A stretch of 14,658 nucleotides of DNA from CAYGKP01 sp964350605 (GTDB lineage Bacteria; Bacteroidota; Bacteroidia; Cytophagales; JAAEPT01): NCBI GenBank assembly GCA_964350605.1, contig CAYGKP010000043.1:1-14658 (forward strand). Direction: 5' to 3'. Below the pieces are notes generated by a model, which was not told where the DNA came from, did no database searches, and saw only the letters and a list, made by a program, of their open reading frames with translations. Shown here one piece after another: positions 9,205 to 14,658 of this stretch. Position 1 is the first letter of the stretch, and each line of letters starts with the position of its first letter. The position numbers were made by a program, and so were the translations under genes.

Positions 9205-10164
9205 ATGACGGCGATCCCCGTAAATTTAGGTTCCTTCACCCGCAACGTCCCCCTCGTTTCCGTCTCTTTTCCCTTGGCTGCACGTCGACAATCGTTTTAC
9301 AACTGGCTGGTCACCCGCCACCAGTACATCGTGCGCAGCGAGGAAAATTTTGCCGAGCGGGTTTCGATCACCTTCACCAATGGGCGGCTGATCGGGCTGA
9401 TTTCCATTCTGCTGATCATCGTTTTCTCGATTTCGATCTTCCTGACCAAACGGGTATTGTCCCGTTGGGATGACCCGGATTACGAACTCAGCCTGCGCAA
9501 GCAGGAACTGGTAAGTCTCTCGGTCCAAATCGACTCGTTGGAATACGAGTTGGAACAGCGCGACGAACACATTTCTGCCTTCCAGACCATGTTGATGGGC
9601 GGCGAGGTTCCCGACCGCAACGCCCCAGTGGCCAAGGACACCACGCCCGACATGCCGACCGTGGTGGTCAAAGAGTTGGCCGATGAAGACCTTGCGGAAC
9701 TCGACGAGGCCGACCAAAACCTGCGCGCCGAGTTCGAGCAGGGCAGCGAACTGGTGGTTTCGACCTCCCTGCCCCCGCATTCGGACCTTAGCCACGTCTA
9801 CTTGATGCCGCCCGTTAATGGTTACGGCATCTCGCAACGCTTCAACCCCGCCGAGGGTCATTTTGGCCTCGACATCCTCGCGCGGCCCAACGAACACATC
9901 CTGGCGGTCGCCGATGGCACGGTCATCGAGGCCACCTGGACCTTGGAAGGTGGGTACGTGACCCTCATCCAACACGAAGGAAACTTGGTGAGCGTTTACA
10001 AGCACAACTCGGTCCTCTTCGCGAAAGTGGGTACTTTCGTATATGCGGGGGATTTGATCGCCCTGCTCGGCAATACCGGCGAGCTGAGTTCGGGGCCGCA
10101 TCTGCATTTTGAATTGTGGTATGAAGGGACGCCGGTCAATCCCGAATACTTCGTTTCCTATTAA
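9205..10164 (+). CDS. Membrane-anchored M23 (LytM-type) metallopeptidase
   Basis: Zinc endopeptidase predicted to cut peptidoglycan cross-bridges in the periplasm; 319 aa from the ATG at 9205. Layout: a cytoplasmic N-terminus, one membrane helix at about 62-80, an acidic and probably coiled-coil linker at about 90-185, and the LytM domain at about 200-315. The zinc and catalytic residues are all visible: HFGLD gives His219 and Asp223, YKH gives His267, and HLHF gives His299 and His301, so it should be active rather than a degenerate scaffold. The first residues (MTAIPVNLGSFTRN) do not look like this family; conserved-looking sequence begins around YIVRSEENFAERVS at 41-54. An in-frame TTG at 9274 would give a 296-aa protein starting MAARRQSFYN and may be the real start. 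The bactofilin gene follows after only 3 bp. M23 peptidases next to bactofilins are a known cell-shape pairing, which supports that role here. Confidence 0.92.
   Translation: MTAIPVNLGSFTRNVPLVSVSFPLAARRQSFYNWLVTRHQYIVRSEENFAERVSITFTNGRLIGLISILLIIVFSISIFLTKRVLSRWDDPDYELSLRKQELVSLSVQIDSLEYELEQRDEHISAFQTMLMGGEVPDRNAPVAKDTTPDMPTVVVKELADEDLAELDEADQNLRAEFEQGSELVVSTSLPPHSDLSHVYLMPPVNGYGISQRFNPAEGHFGLDILARPNEHILAVADGTVIEATWTLEGGYVTLIQHEGNLVSVYKHNSVLFAKVGTFVYAGDLIALLGNTGELSSGPHLHFELWYEGTPVNPEYFVSY
9221..9228. promoter_or_regulatory. Possible shared -7 element of a divergent promoter (TAAATTTA)
   Basis: TAAATTTA is a perfect palindrome and stands out as AT-rich in a GC-rich area. Read on either strand it matches the Bacteroidota -7 consensus TAnnTTTG at all but the last base. 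Initiation a few bases downstream would give leaders of about 40 nt both to the porW ATG (9174) and to an in-frame TTG of the M23 gene (9274). I see no convincing TTTG -33 box at the usual spacing on either side, so support is weak. If real, it lies inside the M23 gene as called from the ATG at 9205. Confidence 0.3.
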
Positions 10165-10167
10165 GGC

Positions 10168-10434
10168 ATGTTTGCAAGCAAAGAGAACAAACGCGACCTG
10201 GAGGAACTCTCCAACCTCTCGAACGCCATTGCGCGGGGCACGCGCATCATTGGCACCATCGAAACGCACGGCAACCTGCGCATCGATGGCGAGCTAGAGG
10301 GCGACATCACCACCGCCCAAATGGTCGTGGAAGCCGGGGCGGCCTTCAACGGCGCAAGCCGCATGGGCGCAACCGTTAAAGACATCAAGTTTGCCGCCGA
10401 AACCGCCGCAGGAGCCAAAGAAAAATCCGCTTAG
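10168..10434 (+). CDS. Bactofilin (polymer-forming cytoskeletal protein), unusually short
   Basis: Small cytoskeletal protein of 88 aa. Bactofilins assemble into filaments through a right-handed beta-helix and position cell-wall enzymes. The N-terminal half reads like a bactofilin: NAIARGTRIIGTIETHG then NLRIDGELEGDI (to residue 47). The next residues, AQMVVEAGAAFNGASRMG (50-67), look like the last winding of the beta-helix. From memory, family members are usually about 110-150 aa with several more windings, so roughly 40-60 residues of the middle of the helix seem absent while the frame stays open. The tail is Ala/Lys-rich. It starts 3 bp after the M23 stop and its last 44 bp overlap the atpZ coding region in another frame. 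It may be a natural mini-bactofilin, or the product of recombination or assembly collapse between repetitive GDI-like turns. Family assignment is fairly sure; function of such a short form is not. Confidence 0.82.
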   Translation: MFASKENKRDLEELSNLSNAIARGTRIIGTIETHGNLRIDGELEGDITTAQMVVEAGAAFNGASRMGATVKDIKFAAETAAGAKEKSA

Positions 10435-10621
10435 GGAGGCAGCCCGGTATTCGGGCATCGCTTTCGAGATGGTCGCGACCATCGGCGGCTTCATCTGGCT
10501 GGGGATCTACCTGGACGGCCGATCCGACCCGCCCGGCAAGCTCTGGACGGTGTGCCTCGCGCTTGTTGGCGTAGGCCTAGCGCTCTATTTGGTGATCAAG
10601 CACCTGCCCAAATCCAAGTAA
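10391..10621 (+). CDS. atpZ: AtpZ-type small membrane protein of the ATP synthase operon
   Basis: Small inner-membrane protein, 76 aa, with two predicted helices at about 22-40 and 51-70. The intervening loop contains the conserved-looking GIYLDGR (38-44), and the N-terminus is Pro/Lys-rich (MPPKPPQEPKK). This is the pattern of the AtpZ / putative F0F1-ATPase subunit family, usually encoded just ahead of atp genes; proposed roles include ion transport or help with Fo assembly together with AtpI. The start is a TTG at 10391, inside the 3' end of the bactofilin gene, giving a 44-bp out-of-frame overlap. I keep this start because the Pro/Lys-rich leader fits the family and I see no later in-frame start before the first helix. 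The next gene begins 15 bp downstream. Family assignment rests on size, topology and position as well as sequence. Confidence 0.8.
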   Translation: MPPKPPQEPKKNPLREAARYSGIAFEMVATIGGFIWLGIYLDGRSDPPGKLWTVCLALVGVGLALYLVIKHLPKSK

Positions 10622-10636
10622 TAATCCCCCCTCGCG

Positions 10637-11035
10637 TTGAAACGCTGGCTTCTCGCTCACCTCATTCTTGCGGCGCTGCTGACCGCTGCGCTGCTCATCC
10701 TGCTAACTTGGATCAAACCCGAGTGGACGTCGGTCTGGTGGTGGGTGCTACTGATCTGTTCGGTGGGGCTTCACTTGGGAGCCCGGGCCTTGACCGAGCG
10801 ATTCAAAAGACTGGAGCCAGAGTCGAGAGTGCAGGCTGAATTGGCGGTGATGGTCGGTCGATTGCTGCTTTCCCTGGCCCTCTTGCTGGTCGTGATTCTT
10901 TCGTCGCCAAATGCTCTTCACTGGCCGCTCGGAGGGGGTTTTCTGGTCTTGTATTTCGCCCTTCGCACGTTTGATATCTGGGGGCGGCTCCCTACCTTGC
11001 GGGCCCAATCGGGGAAAGCCCCGAAAAGCCCATGA
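10637..11035 (+). CDS. Four-TM hypothetical protein, AtpI-like by position
   Basis: Membrane protein of 132 aa with four predicted helices at about 4-26, 33-50, 71-91 and 95-112, and a short basic cytoplasmic tail. I do not recognise a catalytic motif. Its place between atpZ and atpB, its four-helix topology, and the block FLVLYFALRTFDIWGRLPTLR near 102-122 match the unnamed protein usually found at this spot in Bacteroidota atp operons. By analogy with AtpI/UncI it could help c-ring assembly; this is inference. The start is TTG at 10637, giving MKRWLLAHL directly ahead of the first helix. Its TGA stop overlaps the atpB ATG in the arrangement ATGA (4 bp), a typical sign of translational coupling to subunit a. 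Confidence 0.78.
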   Translation: MKRWLLAHLILAALLTAALLILLTWIKPEWTSVWWWVLLICSVGLHLGARALTERFKRLEPESRVQAELAVMVGRLLLSLALLLVVILSSPNALHWPLGGGFLVLYFALRTFDIWGRLPTLRAQSGKAPKSP

Positions 11036-12093
11036 ATTCCGCGATACTTCGCTGCGCGTTTGCCCCCTGCCGGGCCCTGCTGTTGGGTCTATCCATCTTG
11101 CTGAGCACCAGTGCGTTTGCGTCTGAGCCGGCACACGAAGGTCCACACGGCCACGAAGAATCTACTGAGGAGCACGGGTCTAAGGAGTTCGACCCCGGGC
11201 ACACGATTCTTCACCACATCGCCGACAGCCACGAGTGGCATTTCGCGACTGTGGGCGAGACCCACATCGCCCTGCCGTTGCCGGTCATCTTGTTTTCGTC
11301 TGATCGTGGCTTGGAAATCTTCTCTTCCAGCCATTTTCACCACGGGAACTACCAAGGTTATTTCATCAACCACGACGGCAAGCTGCGCCCCGAGGACGAG
11401 AGCCGCACCATCTGGAATTTCTCGATCACCAAGAACGTGGCTTCGCTGCTGCTCAGCGCGCTGATCATGATTCTGCTCTTCACCAGCATCGCTCGCAAGT
11501 ACAAGAAGCGTGGCGACGCGGCACCGAAGGGCGCCCAGTCTCTCTTCGAGCCGCTGATCATTTTTGTGCGCGACGAGATCGCCAAGCAGAACATCGGCCA
11601 CCGCTACGCGCGCTACATGCCGTTCCTCCTGACGGTCTTCTTTTTCATCTGGATCAACAACATGCTGGGCCTGCTGCCTGGCGCGGCCAACTTGACGGGC
11701 AATATCGCTGTCACCTTGGTCCTCTCGACCATCACGCTGCTGATCACCGTTTTCAGCGGTCGCAAGGCGTATTGGAAGCACATCCTCGCCACCCCGGGCG
11801 TGCCTGTGCCGCTGCTCATCATCATGGTGCCCATCGAAGTGGTCGGCATCCTCACCAAGCCATTTGCCTTGATGGTTCGTTTGTTTGCGAACATCACCGC
11901 AGGCCACATCATCATCCTTAGCCTCCTCTGTCTGACCTTCATCGCGCGCAGCGTTGCGGTCGGCATCGGGGCCACCATTTTCGCCTCGGCGATGACCTTC
12001 TTGGAACTCCTTGTGGCGTTCCTGCAAGCCTACATCTTCACGCTTCTATCGGCCATGTACATCGGACAGGCCGTGGAAGACGATCACCACTAA
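11032..12093 (+). CDS. atpB: F1Fo ATP synthase subunit a
   Basis: Subunit a forms the two proton half-channels next to the c-ring in the inner membrane. At 353 aa it is longer than E. coli subunit a because of an N-terminal signal peptide (about 1-30, ending near AFA) and a periplasmic His/Glu-rich stretch (about 31-75), as is common in Bacteroidota. About five membrane helices follow from 135 onward. The essential arginine is Arg283 in MVRLFANITAGH (281-292), equivalent to E. coli Arg210. The positions of E. coli Glu219 and His245 hold His292 and Glu325 here, the reciprocal swap seen in mitochondrial subunit a. Gln332 in FLQAYIFTLLS matches E. coli Gln252. The ATG overlaps the stop of the preceding 4-TM gene as ATGA. 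A 38-bp gap, in which I see no hairpin, precedes atpE. Confidence 0.97.
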   Translation: MNSAILRCAFAPCRALLLGLSILLSTSAFASEPAHEGPHGHEESTEEHGSKEFDPGHTILHHIADSHEWHFATVGETHIALPLPVILFSSDRGLEIFSSSHFHHGNYQGYFINHDGKLRPEDESRTIWNFSITKNVASLLLSALIMILLFTSIARKYKKRGDAAPKGAQSLFEPLIIFVRDEIAKQNIGHRYARYMPFLLTVFFFIWINNMLGLLPGAANLTGNIAVTLVLSTITLLITVFSGRKAYWKHILATPGVPVPLLIIMVPIEVVGILTKPFALMVRLFANITAGHIIILSLLCLTFIARSVAVGIGATIFASAMTFLELLVAFLQAYIFTLLSAMYIGQAVEDDHH

Positions 12094-12131
12094 ACGTTAA
12101 ATCTGTTGTTTCATTCCAATCTCCGCACAAA

Positions 12132-12368
12132 ATGCTAGGTATGCTTCTTGCTGACCTCGGTGTTCTGGGTGCAGGCATCGGTGCTGGACTTGTCGCCATT
12201 GGCGTAGGTCTCGGCATCGGACGGATTGGCGGCTCGGCCATGGAGGCCATTGCTCGTCAACCGGAAGCCGCTGGAAAGATCCAAACTGCCATGATCATCG
12301 CTTCGGCGCTGATCGAGGGGGTTTGTCTCTTCGGCGTCGTTGTCTGTCTGCTCATTTCGCTGGGCTAA
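12132..12368 (+). CDS. atpE: F1Fo ATP synthase subunit c
   Basis: Proteolipid subunit of the rotating ring, 78 aa, two membrane helices joined by the polar loop ARQPEAAGK (41-49). Helix 1 carries the Gly-rich packing motif with Gly24, 26, 28 and 30; helix 2 carries the proton-binding carboxylate Glu62 in SALIEGVCLFG. Around that residue the Na+-type signature is missing: the position of the Ilyobacter Gln32 is Arg31, and Glu62 is followed by Gly-Val rather than Ser-Thr. The ring is therefore predicted to carry H+. The ATG at 12132 is used; an ATG at 12141 (MLLADLG) is possible. The gene is followed by a terminator-like hairpin that may help set expression of this high-copy subunit relative to downstream genes. 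Confidence 0.96.
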   Translation: MLGMLLADLGVLGAGIGAGLVAIGVGLGIGRIGGSAMEAIARQPEAAGKIQTAMIIASALIEGVCLFGVVVCLLISLG

Positions 12369-12381
12369 GCCACGGATTATC

Positions 12382-12427
12382 GGCCGCCTGTCGGATAGCG
12401 ATGGGCTAACGCAGGCGGCCTTTTATT
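12382..12427 (+). terminator. Terminator/attenuator-like hairpin between atpE and atpF
   Basis: A perfect 9-bp inverted repeat, GGCCGCCTG (12382-12390) and CAGGCGGCC (12412-12420), is followed at once by TTTTATT. The 21-nt loop can form a second short stem, TAGC (12396-12399) with GCTA (12405-12408). It sits 13 bp after the atpE stop and 50 bp before atpF (counting from the T-run), on the coding strand. It has the form of an intrinsic terminator; because the atp genes continue downstream, partial termination or a 3'-end-stabilising role is more likely than a complete stop. No measurement supports either. Confidence 0.65.
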
Positions 12428-12477
12428 CCATCATGTACGCATACTGATCGCTCCGGCGGACCCAACAACAAGAAACC

Positions 12478-12972
12478 ATGGGCATTGTAACCCCCGAACT
12501 CGGACTCATTTTCTGGCAGACAGTCGTCTTCCTTCTGGTGTTATTTGTCCTCGCGAAATTCGCGTGGAAGCCGATTCTCAAGTCGCTCAAAGCGCGCGAG
12601 GAGAAAATCGAATCGGCCCTGAAAGCTGCCGACGAGGCCCGCGCCCAGATGGCCGAGCTTCAACTGGCCAACGAAGAATTGCTGAAAGAGGCACGTCAAG
12701 AGCGTGACCGCATTCTGCACGATGCGCAACAAGCGGCGGCCAAGGTTGTCGCAGAGGCGAAAGACAAAGCGAACGCCGAAGGCCAAGCGCTCATCAGCCG
12801 CGCGAAAACCACCATCGAGAACGAACAACGCGCCGCCGTTGTCGCCTTGCGCAAGGAGGCTGCTTCGCTGTCGGTTGAAATCGCCGAGAAGCTGATCCGC
12901 CGCGAACTGGCCGATAAAGACGCCCAGCGTGAAGTGCTCGATACCTACTTGAAAGAAGCCCAACCCGCCTAA
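12478..12972 (+). CDS. atpF: F1Fo ATP synthase subunit b
   Basis: Peripheral-stalk subunit, 164 aa. An N-terminal membrane helix at about 8-28 (FWQTVVFLLVLFVLAKFAW) anchors it in the inner membrane. The rest is a long charged, Ala/Glu/Lys-rich helix (about 35-160) that dimerises and reaches F1, where it meets the delta subunit. Length and composition are ordinary for bacterial subunit b. The ATG at 12478 lies 109 bp after atpE, the widest gap in the plus-strand block, which holds the hairpin described separately. atpH follows after 10 bp. Confidence 0.95.
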   Translation: MGIVTPELGLIFWQTVVFLLVLFVLAKFAWKPILKSLKAREEKIESALKAADEARAQMAELQLANEELLKEARQERDRILHDAQQAAAKVVAEAKDKANAEGQALISRAKTTIENEQRAAVVALRKEAASLSVEIAEKLIRRELADKDAQREVLDTYLKEAQPA

Positions 12973-12982
12973 GGGACGACCA

Positions 12983-13528
12983 ATGGAGCAGAACGCACGA
13001 CTAGCTGAACGGTATTCCTTGGCGCTTGCCGAGCTGGCCACCGAACGTGGCGAACTCGAGCGCGTGGCCGAGGACATGGCGGCCGTGGCACGCCTCTGCG
13101 AGGAGAGCCGCGATTTTCGCCTGTTGCTCCGCAGCCCAGTGATCCGTGGTGCTGATAAGAAGCGTGCGGTTGATGCGCTTTTCTCGAAGCACCTCTCGAA
13201 GACCAGCCGTGATTTCATGGACCTGTTGCTCGACAAAGGCCGTGAGATTTACACCGAAACCATTGCGCTTCGCTTCGGCGAACGGATGGCCGAGTTGAAG
13301 GACATTCAACGGGCCGAAGTCGTGACCACCGTCGCTCTGAACGCGGCGGAACGAAAAGAAGTGGAGGCGCGCGTGCGCACCATCAGTGGCCGAAAGAACG
13401 TCGAGTTGTCCGAGCGATTGGACAAAGACATGCTCGGTGGCTACATCCTGCGTGTCGGCGACAAACAGTTGGATGCCTCGATTCACACCAAGTTGCGCGG
13501 CTTGCGCGACCGCCTCTCAACGAACTAA
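12983..13528 (+). CDS. atpH: F1Fo ATP synthase subunit delta (OSCP)
   Basis: Soluble connector, 181 aa, that joins subunit b of the peripheral stalk to the top of the alpha3beta3 head. The N-terminal helical domain (about 1-105) starts with LAERYSLALAELA, typical of the family, and contains the LLRSPVI block near 48-54. The C-terminal domain has the conserved-looking LDKDMLGGYILRVGDKQLDASI (about 145-166, quoted for its GG and D residues). The ATG at 12983 follows the atpF stop by 10 bp; AGGG about seven bases upstream resembles a Shine-Dalgarno site, but such sites are not consistently used in this phylum. atpA begins 23 bp after its stop. Confidence 0.95.
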   Translation: MEQNARLAERYSLALAELATERGELERVAEDMAAVARLCEESRDFRLLLRSPVIRGADKKRAVDALFSKHLSKTSRDFMDLLLDKGREIYTETIALRFGERMAELKDIQRAEVVTTVALNAAERKEVEARVRTISGRKNVELSERLDKDMLGGYILRVGDKQLDASIHTKLRGLRDRLSTN

Positions 13529-13551
13529 TCAACAGACCCCCCCCAGAAATC

Positions 13552-14658
<1,107 letters not shown>

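Noticed and set aside
9226..10269. Minus-strand open frame of 347 codons opposite the M23 gene, and others at 11089-12027 and 12541-13236 opposite atp genes.
   Set aside because: The plus-strand genes have full catalytic or functional motifs; the antisense frames are His/Asp/Gly-rich shadows without family features.
12433..12447. Tiny open frame (Met-Tyr-Ala-Tyr-stop) between the atpE hairpin and atpF, considered as a leader peptide.
   Set aside because: Four codons with no amino-acid bias or alternative hairpins that would suggest attenuation control; chance is sufficient.

Overview
This window looks like a stretch of Bacteroidota core chromosome from a relatively G+C-rich member (high fifties percent by eye, not computed). 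The main support is a PorW/SprE-type lipoprotein of the type IX secretion system (T9SS), a system confined to this phylum. Other supports are an AtpB with a signal peptide and His-rich periplasmic extension, the AtpZ / 4-TM protein / atpBEFHA gene order, and the lack of consistent Shine-Dalgarno sequences. I see no mobile elements, CRISPR arrays, tRNAs, rRNAs or clear signs of horizontal transfer.

Left block, bases 24-9174, all on the minus strand and transcribed right to left: porW/sprE, two tandem class A penicillin-binding proteins (PBP1A type), then uvrC. The gaps are 17 bp, 15 bp and a 1-bp TAATG overlap, so this is probably one operon. It joins a T9SS lipoprotein, two peptidoglycan polymerase/cross-linkers and a nucleotide-excision-repair nuclease. 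The second PBP is divergent in one conserved glycosyltransferase motif.

Centre, around 9175-9273: a very short divergent promoter region. It holds the palindromic octamer TAAATTTA, which resembles the Bacteroidota -7 element on both strands.

Right block, about 9205-14658, plus strand: a membrane-anchored M23 (LytM) peptidase, an unusually short bactofilin, AtpZ (overlapping the bactofilin by 44 bp, TTG start), a 4-TM AtpI-like protein (TTG start), atpB, atpE, a terminator-like hairpin, atpF, atpH and the first 369 codons of atpA, which runs off the window. The M23/bactofilin pair is a known cell-shape module and here sits at the head of the ATP synthase operon.

Overall the region couples envelope growth (two PBPs, LytM peptidase, bactofilin), T9SS assembly (PorW) and energy conversion (F1Fo ATP synthase). 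I do not find a clearly new system. The best second looks are the miniature bactofilin, the bactofilin/atpZ overlap, the hairpin between atpE and atpF, the altered GT51 motif in the second PBP, and the compact divergent promoter with an uncertain M23 start.
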